From contig NZ_CP031337.1 of assembly GCF_003355495.1 (NCBI RefSeq), forward strand, positions 2,175,001 through 2,239,000: a stretch of DNA of 64,000 bases. The letters run 5' to 3'. How positions within the stretch are numbered: the stretch's first letter is position 1; every line of letters starts with the position of its first letter. Below, in pieces: positions 43,724 to 52,108 of this stretch. The notes under the pieces are model-generated. The model had not been told where the DNA came from and searched no databases. It saw only the letters and a list, made by a program, of their open reading frames with translations. Made by a program: the position numbers and the translations under genes. This stretch comes from Crenobacter cavernae. GTDB lineage: Bacteria > Pseudomonadota > Gammaproteobacteria > Burkholderiales > Chromobacteriaceae.

Positions 43724-44110
43724 TCAGCGCAGCAGCGCGCCGCGCTCTTCCAGCAATTCGCGCAGCACCGAGCGGTGGCAGCGCGCCTCGTCCTCGCAGT
43801 AGCAGCCGAGCGAAAAATCGGTCTGGTGCGACAGCGCGGCCACGAGGTCCAGCAGCCGGGCAGCATCCGGCGCCTTCATCTCGGCGCGGAACTTGCGGCC
43901 GAACGCCGCCCATGCCTTGTCGCCGTTCGCCGCCTGCGCGTCCTTTATCAGTTCCGCGCTCGGCGACAGGGCCGGCAGCCACACGTCGTAGAAGTCGCGG
44001 CTCGCGAATTCGTCCTTAGGCACGCCGCGCGGCGGACGCCGCACCGTGCCCAGGCGCAGCCCTTCGCCCGCCGCGCGCGGGCTGCCCAGCCGCACGATCC
44101 TGATCGCCAT
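43724..44110 (-). CDS. DUF488 family protein
   Basis: 128 residues with the family's RLGSPR N-terminus, DFYDVWLPALSPS, and the Cys-rich LGCYCEDEARCHRSVLRELL at the end. DUF488 proteins are small, of unknown function. Same strand as the DUF2007-like gene 147 nt upstream. Confidence 0.85.
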   Translation of the reverse strand: MAIRIVRLGSPRAAGEGLRLGTVRRPPRGVPKDEFASRDFYDVWLPALSPSAELIKDAQAANGDKAWAAFGRKFRAEMKAPDAARLLDLVAALSHQTDFSLGCYCEDEARCHRSVLRELLEERGALLR

Positions 44111-44257
44111 CGGTTTTCCCTCGTTCAGGTGTCCGAGCCGCTCATTCGTCTTTACCCGACACCGGGTGCTGATCGCGATCCAAGCACCGGAAAAACCTGC
44201 CGTCCGCCCGACGGCGTCGGCCCGGCAAGCTTGGCCGAGGTCCCCAGCGGGCGCGGG

Positions 44258-44686
44258 TCAATCGGTCCAGCGCGTGCCGCAGCGCGAACAGGTGTGCCGG
44301 CCGTGGCGCAGCGGGAAGATCACCTCGGCGAGGCCGAAGCTCAGCAAGGCCAGTCCCACCATGGTCCGCGACGGGGCGCTGGAAAACTCGCGCGAACCGC
44401 AGACCGGGCAGGCGGCGCGTTCGGCCTCGTCCGCTTCGGTACCTTCGAGCGCCGTCTCGAACTCGCCCGCGTTGACCGCGTCGAGAATCGCCGCCGCCCG
44501 CGCCGCGTTGTACTCGGCCACTTGTACTTTCACGCCGCCCAGCGCGTTCGACAGCATCCAGTTCGCCGCGACATGGTGCTCGTGCACCACCCACGCCGCC
44601 ACGCCCTCGGCCTCCAGCCGCCCGCGCGCCAGATGCGCTTCGAACGGCGTGGAAAACGCGGCGATGGTGATGCGTTTGTCGTTCAT
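44258..44686 (-). CDS. DUF2007-type protein with C-terminal zinc ribbon
   Basis: 142 residues. N-terminal ferredoxin-like domain (about 5-75; FSTPFEAHLARGRLEAEGVA and GGVKVQVAEYNAARAAAIL) of the DUF2007 'putative signal-transducing' family, then CPVCGS and CSRCGT, four Cys that could form one zinc ribbon bracketing a short hydrophobic stretch (VGLALLSFGLAEVIF). Function unknown. Confidence 0.7.
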   Translation of the reverse strand: MNDKRITIAAFSTPFEAHLARGRLEAEGVAAWVVHEHHVAANWMLSNALGGVKVQVAEYNAARAAAILDAVNAGEFETALEGTEADEAERAACPVCGSREFSSAPSRTMVGLALLSFGLAEVIFPLRHGRHTCSRCGTRWTD

Positions 44687-44895
44687 CTTGTGTTTGCCCG
44701 GTTCGGAAACCTGTCTTGAGTGTAGCCAAGCGGGCGGAGGCTGACGGGGAGGGCGTAGGGCGGATGCCCCGCAGGGGCGATCCGTCACTTGGCTGTATGG
44801 GGTGGTGGAATCCCCGGCTGGCGCCGGGGGTGTCCGCCTTACCATGATGCGCGGCGTAACCCGTAAGGTGGATTCACGAAGCATTCGAATAGCGC

Positions 44896-44921
44896 ATGCC
44901 GCCCGCCTTCGCGGGCGGCAT
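44896..44921. repeat. Perfect 11-bp hairpin (REP-like)
   Basis: ATGCCGCCCGC / GCGGGCGGCAT with CTTC loop and no T run, in a 280-bp intergenic region (44687-44968) full of short G+C-rich partial repeats (for example GTAGGGCGGATGCC and GTAAGGTGGATTC). It borders the low-GC lipoprotein operon. Confidence 0.7.
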
Positions 44922-44968
44922 CAATGGGGGGCGGGCTGGCGCGAAGCTCCAAACCCGCCCTGTGATGG

Positions 44969-45631
44969 TCAGTCCTTGCCGTAATGCGGTGAACTCGGGC
45001 CGTACAGCATGCCGTTCGGGCGCCCCGCCGTCAGCAGACGCTGGCTGGTGATGCCGGCATAGCTATGACTTTGCTCGGTCAGAGAATTGGTGATCTGCTT
45101 AATCACCGCTACCACCAGCATGCCCACTAGGCCGCCACCGGAGTTGTTTTGGTTTTCCGCACTGGATGCCACGGCACTGCCTTGCCACAGCAGGCTGCCA
45201 CTTTGCAAGTCTACCAGCTTGGCGTCAGCGGCCACGGTTACCTCGCTGCTGAGGATGGTGTAGGTGGAACCATACTCTTTCACGTCCACGTATAGCGCAG
45301 CGTCGGCACCGAAGATGTCGCGCAGCTTAGCCGGTGCCACCGTGTGTATTTCGCCTGGGTTGTTTAGGCCGTTCTGCTTGAACGTTTCGTCTACCAGCGT
45401 CACGGGTAGTACGTAGTAGCCGGATTCGGCCAGCGGGTGGGTCATCTGCGACAGCATGCTATAAGTCGCTTTGACTTCAGGCGAGCTATTCTGCGGCGGC
45501 AGAATGAGTACCGACTTGGGGCGGCTTTGTTTGAATGCCGTGTAATCGTAAGGCTGGGGGGTGGCGCAACCGCTCGCCAGTGCGGCGACTAGCGCTGCGA
45601 CAGCAGCCCCTTTCAGTGTGGAAAAGCGCAT
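44969..45631 (-). CDS. DUF799 lipoprotein (GNA1162-like)
   Basis: 220 residues. Lipoprotein signal with lipobox ASGC (Cys about 22). PKSVLILPPQNSSPEVKATY, HPLAESGYYVLPVTLVDETF and GADAALYVDVKEYGS match the meningococcal GNA1162 family, which has a TolB-N-like fold. Third gene of a CsgG-DUF4810-DUF799 operon, 9 nt after its neighbour. GC is visibly lower than in the rest of the window. Outer-membrane assembly role is suggested by the family, not shown. Confidence 0.85.
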   Translation of the reverse strand: MRFSTLKGAAVAALVAALASGCATPQPYDYTAFKQSRPKSVLILPPQNSSPEVKATYSMLSQMTHPLAESGYYVLPVTLVDETFKQNGLNNPGEIHTVAPAKLRDIFGADAALYVDVKEYGSTYTILSSEVTVAADAKLVDLQSGSLLWQGSAVASSAENQNNSGGGLVGMLVVAVIKQITNSLTEQSHSYAGITSQRLLTAGRPNGMLYGPSSPHYGKD

Positions 45632-45640
45632 GAATGCCTC

Positions 45641-46006
45641 TTATTTCTTGAATTTGCGCAGCAGAAAATCCATGTAGGAGGACGATTCTGGAAATAGCGT
45701 CTTCTCAGTTTCGAACTGCTGTTTCACCTGATCTTCCTTGCCCGCCTTGATGTACAACAGGCCAAGATGCGCGTGGTAACCCGGCGGCAGGGACTCCCCG
45801 TTGGCTCGAACTTTCTGCAGGTTTTCTTCCAGCGTGGCAATCTGTTCCTCGTGGCCCTTGCCGTCCCCCTTGAAATATTCGTACACCTGCGGCTGGTAAT
45901 TGCCCCAGTGGTACAAGGGTTTGGGCCGATTGGCGCAACCGGTCAGCATGGCGGCACCCAGCAGCCCCACACCAATACAAAGATGTTTCAACAAACCAGA
46001 TTTCAT
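45641..46006 (-). CDS. DUF4810 lipoprotein
   Basis: 121 residues. Lipobox LTGC (Cys about 24). YHWGNYQPQVYEYFKG is the family hallmark; the rest is TPR-like helical (HAHLGLLYIKAGKEDQVKQQF). Middle gene of the three-lipoprotein operon, which is conserved in Neisseria and others. Lower GC than the surroundings. Confidence 0.85.
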   Translation of the reverse strand: MKSGLLKHLCIGVGLLGAAMLTGCANRPKPLYHWGNYQPQVYEYFKGDGKGHEEQIATLEENLQKVRANGESLPPGYHAHLGLLYIKAGKEDQVKQQFETEKTLFPESSSYMDFLLRKFKK

Positions 46007-46033
46007 GGATAACTTCCGATTCGCAAAAAGATA

Positions 46034-46702
46034 TTAGGCAGGGCGCCAGGCACCGGACTCGACGCCATTCACCAGGTTGTTCACCGCCTCGCGGATCGCC
46101 AGATCTAGCACCTTGCCGTTCAAGGTGGAGTCGTAGCTTGCTCTGCCGCCGAAGCCGATGATTTCACGGTTGGACAGGCTGTACTCCCCCGCGCCCTGCG
46201 CCGAGTACACCACTTCGGATGTCTGCACGTTGACGATATTGAGGTTCACCTTGGCGTACGCTACCTGCGACTTGCCGCGCCCCAGGATGCCGAACAGCTG
46301 GCGATCGCCCACTTCCTTGCGGCCGAATTCGGTCACGTCACCGGTTACCACGTAGTCGGCGCCCTTCAGCTTCTGCGCCTGCTTTTTCAGGCCTGCTTCC
46401 TGACTGATCTCGGCCATATTGTCGCGATCCAGTACGTTGAAACGACCGGTCTGTTGCAGATGGGTAACCAGGATGGTTTTGGCCTGTCCGCCCAGACGGT
46501 CCGCCCCGTCCGAGAAAATGCCGCGCATATAGCTGGAGCGGTTATCGAACTTGCCCACCGCGATCGGGCTGCGTAGCCCCATGTAAGGCACGCCGGCAGA
46601 AGCGACCTTGGCAACCTCCAGGGGGCGAGACTGCTCAGTAGCACAACCGCCCAACGCCGCCAGTACCGCCAGCACTGCCAGCGAGGAGAAAGGAGTCTTC
46701 AT
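46034..46702 (-). CDS. CsgG/HfaB-family lipoprotein
   Basis: 222 residues. Lipobox LGGC (Cys about 20). RSPIAVGKFDNRS, TGRFNVLDRDNMAEI and KGADYVVTGDVTEF are CsgG-family motifs; the curli secretion gene csgG itself would be longer and lie with csgEF. First gene of the operon, AAGGAAG site before the ATG; the upstream 46703-46790 is AT-rich and should contain the promoter. Confidence 0.87.
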   Translation of the reverse strand: MKTPFSSLAVLAVLAALGGCATEQSRPLEVAKVASAGVPYMGLRSPIAVGKFDNRSSYMRGIFSDGADRLGGQAKTILVTHLQQTGRFNVLDRDNMAEISQEAGLKKQAQKLKGADYVVTGDVTEFGRKEVGDRQLFGILGRGKSQVAYAKVNLNIVNVQTSEVVYSAQGAGEYSLSNREIIGFGGRASYDSTLNGKVLDLAIREAVNNLVNGVESGAWRPA

Positions 46703-47030
46703 AGATCTTCCTTGGGATTACGATAAGAAAAAATGAAATTTAAAATTCATTTGGCAAGACCATTATCATAACAGGGATGACCGCCTGGATGCTTGCTGCC
46801 AGCACAAAACGCTACATGCCATGCTCGGGGCTCTTTGGCCTCCAGGTCGCCCTCAGCAAGCAGGGCGCAATAAGGCGCAGCCGCATTGCGCCGAACCCAT
46901 CACCCTCCAAGCTTGGCCGAGCCCGGACAGCTCGGCCAACCACGCCGATTGCCGGAATCGCCGGCGCGCCCTTGGCCTAAGATCAGAAGCGGGGACGCAG
47001 CGCGCGTCCGCTCTCGACGGGGAGGCTTCC
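46703..47030. other. Gene-free region between the lipoprotein operon and the next gene
   Basis: AT-rich promoter zone for the reverse-strand operon at about 46703-46790, then partial inverted repeats (GGCGCAA at about 46865 and TTGCGCC at about 46886), then an inverted pair of the dispersed 10-mer. No gene supported. Confidence 0.6.
46913..46939. repeat. Inverted pair of the dispersed 10-mer
   Basis: TTGGCCGAGC (46913-46922) and GCTCGGCCAA (46930-46939) with a 7-nt loop and no T tract. It marks the right edge of the low-GC lipoprotein region. Confidence 0.88.
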
Positions 47031-47273
47031 ATGGACCTTGCCACGCTGCGCGACTTTTTCTTCTGGTGCTCGGTGATCAATTACGGCGTGCTGGTCGTGT
47101 GGTTCCTGCTCTTCCTGTTGATGCGCGGCTGGTTGTACCGATGCTGGGAGCGCGGCTTCGGGCTGTCGTTGCGCGACAGCGCGCGGCTGAATTTCGGCGG
47201 CATGCTGCTGTTCAAGCTCGGCGTGCTGCTGTTCAACCTGGTGCCCTACGTGGCGCTGCGCATCATCGGCTGA
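47031..47273 (+). CDS. Small two-helix membrane protein
   Basis: 80 residues with two hydrophobic helices (about 10-31 and 56-78) separated by a basic loop, MRGWLYRCWERGFGLSLRDSARLN. GGGGAGG site 6 nt before the ATG. Resembles small uncharacterised inner-membrane proteins (DUF6868-like); function unknown. Confidence 0.65.
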   Translation: MDLATLRDFFFWCSVINYGVLVVWFLLFLLMRGWLYRCWERGFGLSLRDSARLNFGGMLLFKLGVLLFNLVPYVALRIIG

Positions 47274-47387
47274 GCGCGCCTTGCAAGCCGTAAGATCGAA
47301 GCGGCCGCTCGATGCCGCGCACGATTCGGCCAACCCTACCGGCCGTCCGGTGCTCATCCGGGCGGGCCGACCCTATCAGGAGACGTC

Positions 47388-47735
47388 ATGCTTTACCGGG
47401 GCAGCTGCCACTGCGGCAGGATCGCTTACGAAGTCGAGGGCGAGATCGACGGGGTGATCGAGTGCAACTGTTCGACCTGCCGGCGCAAGGGTTATCTGCT
47501 GTGGTTCGTGCCGCGCGATGCGTTGAGGCTCTCGACGCCCGAGGCCGACATGGCGACCTATACCTTCAACAAGCACGTGATCAAGCACCGCTTCTGCCCG
47601 AACTGCGGCTGCTCGCCGTTCGGCGAGGGGCGCGATCCTTCCGGCGAGGCGATGGCGGCGATCAACGTGCGCTGTCTGGAAGGTGTCGAACCGGCCGATC
47701 TTACGGTGATGCCGTACGACGGGCGCAGCGCTTGA
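47388..47735 (+). CDS. GFA/CENP-V-family zinc protein
   Basis: 115 residues with the family's zinc Cys: GSCHCGRIAYE, ECNCSTCRRKG and FCPNCGCSPFG. Named after glutathione-dependent formaldehyde-activating enzyme, but most members have no proven activity. AGGAG site before the ATG. An imperfect copy of the 10-mer (ATTCGGCCAA) lies upstream at about 47325. Confidence 0.88.
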   Translation: MLYRGSCHCGRIAYEVEGEIDGVIECNCSTCRRKGYLLWFVPRDALRLSTPEADMATYTFNKHVIKHRFCPNCGCSPFGEGRDPSGEAMAAINVRCLEGVEPADLTVMPYDGRSA

Positions 47736-47808
47736 GGCCTTAAACGGCCGGCTATTCAGCACGACGCCCAGGCGAGGCCTGCACGCCGCGCGACATGGGT
47801 GAACGATA

Positions 47809-48201
47809 ATGAACACGAAGACTGCGGCGGCCTGCGCCGCTTTGCTATTGGCGGTCGGTGGCTGCGCCAGCCACTGGACCGCACCCGAGGTCGACGGAGT
47901 GGTGTACGACCAGCGCACCGGCAGGCCGCTGGCCGGCGTCGAGGTCTACCGCCAGCTCGGCCGCTACCAGCAGGAGGGGGTCGGCTCCACCGGTCTCGAC
48001 GGCCGTTTCATCATCGGCCCCGACCGTTCGTTGAGGCTGATGATGCCGTTCGCCGACCCGCACTATTTCGGCCGCTACCTGTTCATGAAGGATGGCTACG
48101 CGACGCTGTCGATCCCGTTCGGCCTGAACAACGGCAGCGCGACCTCGAGCCGTCCGCCGGGCATGGGCACGCAGCGCATCGAGCTGGAGCCGGAGCGCTA
48201 A
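47809..48201 (+). CDS. Lipoprotein with carboxypeptidase-regulatory-like domain
   Basis: 130 residues. Lipobox VGGC (Cys about 19), then one beta-sandwich: VDGVVYDQRTGRPLAGVEVYR and GSTGLDGRFIIGPD, the usual carboxypeptidase regulatory-like pattern. Probably outer-membrane anchored; role unknown. A repeat-derived terminator follows 10 nt after the stop. Confidence 0.65.
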   Translation: MNTKTAAACAALLLAVGGCASHWTAPEVDGVVYDQRTGRPLAGVEVYRQLGRYQQEGVGSTGLDGRFIIGPDRSLRLMMPFADPHYFGRYLFMKDGYATLSIPFGLNNGSATSSRPPGMGTQRIELEPER

Positions 48202-48211
48202 GACGGAGATG

Positions 48212-48253
48212 GAAAAAGCTCGGCCAACCTTTTTGGGGTTGGCCGGGCTTTTT
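48212..48253. terminator. Bidirectional terminator from the dispersed 10-mer
   Basis: GCTCGGCCAAcC (48218-48229) pairs with GgTTGGCCgGGC (one change in the second arm, 48237-48248); AAAAA before and TTTTT after. Serves the lipoprotein gene and the convergent peptidase gene. Confidence 0.9.
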
Positions 48254-48268
48254 ATCGGGATGTGGATT

Positions 48269-49216
48269 TCAGCGTTTCGGAGCCGGCGCGGCGGTGCGCG
48301 CCGAGCGGACCTTGTTGAGCGTCGCGCGCGCGGCGTCGCGCCACGGGCCGTCGGCGTCCGCCACCGGCGCGACCAGCGCTTCGGCCTCGTCGAGCCGGCC
48401 GCGCTCTAGGAGCAGGTTGGCAAGGTTGTTCGCGATCACCGGATGGGCCGGATGGCGGAGCAGCGCCGCACGCAGCGTCGCTTCGGCGGCGGGCAGGTCG
48501 CGCTCTACGTACTGGCTGCCGGCGAGGCCGACAGCTAGCGTCGCGTTATCCGAAAAGCGCGCGAGCGCCGCGTCGAAGCCGCGCGCCGCGTCGGCCGGCG
48601 AGGCGAGGCGAGCGAAGGCGACCAGGCCTGCTGCGACCCGATCCGCGTCGCTCGTCGCCGGCAGCCGGCCGGGCGGCAGCGCGACGAAGGCCCAGTGCTC
48701 GCTGCGCGCCCAGGTGTGTTCGAAGGTGTTGAACGGCATCGCCATGCGCCGCTCGGTGCCCGAGCGCAGGATCAGCTCCTTTTTGGCGAGGTCGAAACCG
48801 ACCGCGACCGCGTAGTGCCACGACGGCGCCCACGACAGCCCCATGTTCTGCATCACCAGCACCGGGTGGCCGGCGGCCAGCTCGGTCAACAGCGCGTCGA
48901 GGCGCGCCGGGATGCGCGTGGCGACCAGGCCGTGGCGCGGCACGGCGGCCAGCATCTCGATCTGCAGGCTGCCACGGCGCGCCGGCAGGAACACCTGGTC
49001 GACCAGCGCCTCGGGCGTGACCGGGCGGCCGGCGGCGACAAGCACCGTCGCCAGCGCCGCCGGCCCGCACTGGTAGTCCTGCTGCGGGAAGAATGGCGTC
49101 GCGGTGAGTTCGGTGCGCGGCGGCACGCCTTGCAGCGCATCGAGCGTCTTGAGCCCCGGCGTGGCGCAGCCGGCGAGCGTCAGGGTCAGCAGCAGGGCGC
49201 AGGCGGCGCGGCGCAT
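48269..49216 (-). CDS. PA2778-type cysteine peptidase lipoprotein with TPR
   Basis: 315 residues. Lipobox LAGC (Cys about 16). C39-like peptidase core: FFPQQDYQCGPAALATVL (catalytic Cys) and SWHYAVAVGFD (catalytic His). C-terminal TPR (about 215-300; AAEATLRAALLRHPAHPVIANNLANLLLERG). Its start overlaps the stop of the PA2779-type gene by 1 nt, so the two are coupled. Substrate unknown. Confidence 0.85.
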   Translation of the reverse strand: MRRAACALLLTLTLAGCATPGLKTLDALQGVPPRTELTATPFFPQQDYQCGPAALATVLVAAGRPVTPEALVDQVFLPARRGSLQIEMLAAVPRHGLVATRIPARLDALLTELAAGHPVLVMQNMGLSWAPSWHYAVAVGFDLAKKELILRSGTERRMAMPFNTFEHTWARSEHWAFVALPPGRLPATSDADRVAAGLVAFARLASPADAARGFDAALARFSDNATLAVGLAGSQYVERDLPAAEATLRAALLRHPAHPVIANNLANLLLERGRLDEAEALVAPVADADGPWRDAARATLNKVRSARTAAPAPKR

Positions 49217-49611
49217 CAGCGGATAGAGCGGGTGAACGGGAACACCTTGGTGAGACCCAAGATGTCGGTCAACAGCAGCACGAAGAACACCAGCAGGATG
49301 GCGCCGATGATGCCGCCGGCCGGCGCCTGGTCGACCTTCTCGGCCAGCAGCCTGGCGTCGGCGTCCGACAGCGCGGCGACGCGGTCGCGCGCCTGATCGG
49401 GCGACACGCCTTGGCGTTCGAGTTCGGCGACCACGTCGGCGCGCGACAGCGCCTCGAACACGCGCGCACGCGCGGCGTCGCCTTCGGCGGAGCGTTCGGC
49501 CTGCTGCATCTGTTCGACGCCGATCATCGCCGCCTGCGCGGTCTGGGTGAAGCCGGCGAGCGGCAGGGTGACGACGAGCGCGGCGGTGGCCAGCGGTTTG
49601 GCGAGTTTCAT
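49216..49611 (-). CDS. PA2779-type small membrane protein
   Basis: 131 residues. Signal peptide (ends about QAAM), a charged helical middle (VFEALSRADVVAELERQG, DADARLLAEKVDQAPAGG) and a C-terminal membrane helix (GAILLVFFVLLLTDILGLTKVFPF). Co-occurs with the PA2778-type peptidase in Pseudomonas and here; probably its substrate, partner or anchor (inference). ATG 49611 gives the signal peptide; longer starts are unlikely. Confidence 0.8.
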   Translation of the reverse strand: MKLAKPLATAALVVTLPLAGFTQTAQAAMIGVEQMQQAERSAEGDAARARVFEALSRADVVAELERQGVSPDQARDRVAALSDADARLLAEKVDQAPAGGIIGAILLVFFVLLLTDILGLTKVFPFTRSIR

Positions 49612-49762
49612 GGCGTTGTTCCTTATGCGGGTGGAGCCGGGCGCGGGAAGGCGGATGGCCGGAGACTGGCGATGCGCGCCGCGTCGGGTTCTGATTGATT
49701 TGTAAACGAATTTGGCCGGCGCCGCGCCCGGCGAAGCCATTCACTACGGGGGGGGCGGCATG

Positions 49763-49802
49763 AAAAAAGCTCGGCCAACCTTGTCGAAAGGTTGGCCGAG
49801 CC
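49763..49802 (-). terminator. Terminator from an inverted pair of the dispersed 10-mer
   Basis: GCTCGGCCAACCTT (49769-49782) and AAGGTTGGCCGAGC (49788-49801) around GTCGA; six T on the reverse strand. Ends the phosphatase gene, 38 nt after its stop. Confidence 0.92.
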
Positions 49803-49839
49803 GGGTGTGCGATGACCGATCGTTGGCCGCGGCCGGGCT

Positions 49840-50589
49840 TCAGCGCGGGACGGTCACGAAGCGGGCGGCGAGCGCCGCGCGGTCGATGCCGAGTGCGCCG
49901 TCGAGGTAGGCGTCGACGCCGCCCCAGCCGGCGTCGATCTCGTCGAAGGCGGCGCTCAGGTAGTCGACGTCGACGTCGAGCACCGGCCGGATGACGTCCA
50001 GGTCGACGCCGTGCGGTGCGAGCTTGTCGGCCATCATCGCCTTCAGCGTGGCAAGGTGCGCGCCCGAGGCGAGGTAGTCGGCGAACACCGCGTCGCGCGA
50101 CGCGCCGAGCGCGGTCAGCAAGAGCGCCGCGCCGATGCCGGTGCGGTCCTTGCCGGCGGTGCAATGGAATACCGTCACGCCGGGCGTGGCGGCGAGCGCG
50201 GCGAAGAACTGCCGCCACTGGCCGACGTAGTCGCGAACCAGCGAGCGGTAGACGGCGACCATCATCGCCTTCATGTCGTCGAGCGTCGCGGTCTTGAAGC
50301 GCGCGACCCTATCGCGCGAGGTCAGCGAGCCTTCGAGAAAGGCGATCGCCGTGAGGTTCGCGCCGGGCGGCAGCTTGTTAGGACGGGTCTTCTGCTCCTC
50401 GCCTGAGCGCAGGTCGATCACCTGCGCGACGTCGAGACGCGCCAGCGTGGCGAGGTCGGCGTCGGTGAGGCCGACGAGGTCGCCGGAGCGGTACAGGCGG
50501 CCGGCGGCCAGCTCGCCGTGGGCGACCGGGATGCGGGCCAGCTCGCGAAAGTGGCTCTGGCCGGCAAGGATCGTTGGGGGGAGGCTCAT
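49840..50589 (-). CDS. Tyrosine-protein phosphatase family protein
   Basis: 249 residues. CX5R active site HCTAGKDRTGIG (about residues 140-151) with general fold of the PF13350 Y_phosphatase3 group (LYRSGDLVGLTDADLATLARL and VIDLRSGEEQ). These dephosphorylate phosphotyrosine or phosphoinositides. ATG 50589 used; an ATG at 50610 would add 7 residues. Confidence 0.85.
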   Translation of the reverse strand: MSLPPTILAGQSHFRELARIPVAHGELAAGRLYRSGDLVGLTDADLATLARLDVAQVIDLRSGEEQKTRPNKLPPGANLTAIAFLEGSLTSRDRVARFKTATLDDMKAMMVAVYRSLVRDYVGQWRQFFAALAATPGVTVFHCTAGKDRTGIGAALLLTALGASRDAVFADYLASGAHLATLKAMMADKLAPHGVDLDVIRPVLDVDVDYLSAAFDEIDAGWGGVDAYLDGALGIDRAALAARFVTVPR

Positions 50590-50731
50590 CGCGCTGCGCT
50601 TTCTCTGCATGCAAAGACCGCTAAGCCTAGCCGAACGGGGCTCTTTGGGCGAGCGGCCGCGCGGCACGTCTCTCGCCGCCTCCCGATGGCCGGCCGCCAT
50701 CGGCTACGATTCGGAGTAAGGAGGCATGGCC

Positions 50732-50959
50732 ATGAAATGCTGGACTTACGACACCCAATACGGACCCTTCGACATCGTCCCGCTCGATGGCAGTTATCAC
50801 ATCATGCACGAGGGCGAGGCGCTGGGCAGTTACCCGACGCCCGAGCAGGCCGCCGAGGCGCTGGCCAACGGCCACTCTGCCTGGCCGTCGTTCGGCAATC
50901 CGCACGAACTGGGCATCCCCGAAGACCTGTCGAAGTGGCTGTGCCGGCCGGTGGTCTGA
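50732..50959 (+). CDS. Small conserved-looking hypothetical protein
   Basis: 75 residues, starting MKCWTYDTQYGPFDIVPLDG. ATG 50732 chosen because AAGGAGG (50718-50724) is 7 nt away, while the ATG at 50726 is too close. Mostly polar, one helix (TPEQAAEALANG) and a C-terminal IPEDLSKWL; looks like a compact soluble domain. Not recognised. Confidence 0.7.
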   Translation: MKCWTYDTQYGPFDIVPLDGSYHIMHEGEALGSYPTPEQAAEALANGHSAWPSFGNPHELGIPEDLSKWLCRPVV

Positions 50960-51108
50960 TGCGGCAAGACGAGCCAGGATCGTTCCGGGCTGTGAGGAGG
51001 CCCGGCTCGAACGGCCTGCGGCAGCAGGGTAGGCTGGCGCCCGAGCGGGTCGCCGGGCCGTGATGTTGTCGCCGGTCCCGCCGTGACGGGACCGGCGGCA
51101 GAAACCGG

Positions 51109-52098
51109 TCAGGAATGGCTGGCAGCGTCTTCCCGCGTCTTGTAGAGCGAGAAAAGCACGCCGGACAGCAGAAGGCTGAATGTCACGAGCAGCGACAGCC
51201 CGGTCGGGATATGGAAGTCGACCAGATCATTGTCATGCAGGTAGACGAGGCCGACCTTGGCGCCGATGAAGACCAGCACCACCGACAGCGCGTACTTCAG
51301 GTAGTGGAAGCGGTGGACCATCGCCGCCAGCGCGAAGTACAGCGCCCGCAAGCCGAGCACGGCGAAGATGTTCGAGGTGTAGACGATGAACGGGTCCTGG
51401 GTGATGGCGAAAATGGCCGGGATGCTGTCCACCGCGAACACGACGTCGGCGGACTCGACCATGATCAAGGCCAGCAAGAGCGGGGTCGCCCACCAGCCTT
51501 TGGCCAGACCGTGCTTCTCGCCGCGCACCCAGAAGTGCTGTTCGTGCAGCGTCGGCGTCAGGCGCAGATGGCTCCGCAACCACTGATAGGCGCGGTTTTT
51601 TTCCAGCGACATCGGCTGGTCGTCGGCGAGCAGCATCTTGACGCCGGTCGCCGCCAGGAACAGGCCGAACACGGCGAGCATCCACTGGAACTCGGCCACC
51701 AGCGCCGCGCCCAGCCCGATCATGACGGCCCGCATCACGATCACCCCCAGGATGCCCCAGAACAGCACGCGGTGCTGGTAGAGGCGCGGCACGGCCAGGC
51801 TGCCGAAGATCAGCGAGATGACGAAGACGTTGTCCATCGACAGCGACTTCTCGATCAGATAGCCGGTGAAGTACTGCATGCCGGTATCCGCGCCGCGATA
51901 CCACCACAGCCAGCCGCCAAAGGCGACGCCCATCGCGATATAGAAGGCGGACAGCTTGAGGCTCTCTTTCACGCCGATCTCATGCTGATTCTTGTGCAGC
52001 ACGCCGAGGTCGAACGCCAAGAGCGCCACCACCAGCCCCATAAACATCAGCCAGACCCAGACCGGGTAGCCGATGAACATTCCTGACAGCCATTCCAT
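51109..52098 (-). CDS. TerC-family integral membrane protein (Alx-like)
   Basis: 329 residues, eight to nine membrane helices. LIEKSLSMDNVFVISLIFG and ALIMVESADVVFAVDSIPAIFAIT hold the conserved acidic residues of TerC/Alx proteins, which export manganese. 10 nt downstream of htpX on the same strand, so probably co-transcribed. No tellurite genes nearby; no pH/Mn riboswitch room upstream. Confidence 0.9.
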   Translation of the reverse strand: MEWLSGMFIGYPVWVWLMFMGLVVALLAFDLGVLHKNQHEIGVKESLKLSAFYIAMGVAFGGWLWWYRGADTGMQYFTGYLIEKSLSMDNVFVISLIFGSLAVPRLYQHRVLFWGILGVIVMRAVMIGLGAALVAEFQWMLAVFGLFLAATGVKMLLADDQPMSLEKNRAYQWLRSHLRLTPTLHEQHFWVRGEKHGLAKGWWATPLLLALIMVESADVVFAVDSIPAIFAITQDPFIVYTSNIFAVLGLRALYFALAAMVHRFHYLKYALSVVLVFIGAKVGLVYLHDNDLVDFHIPTGLSLLVTFSLLLSGVLFSLYKTREDAASHS

Positions 52099-52108
52099 GT
52101 CTCGGTCC

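Noticed and set aside
48269..50218. 649-codon reverse-strand open frame
   Set aside because: Only its last part (48269-49216) is a real gene with a lipoprotein signal; the rest runs through other genes out of frame.
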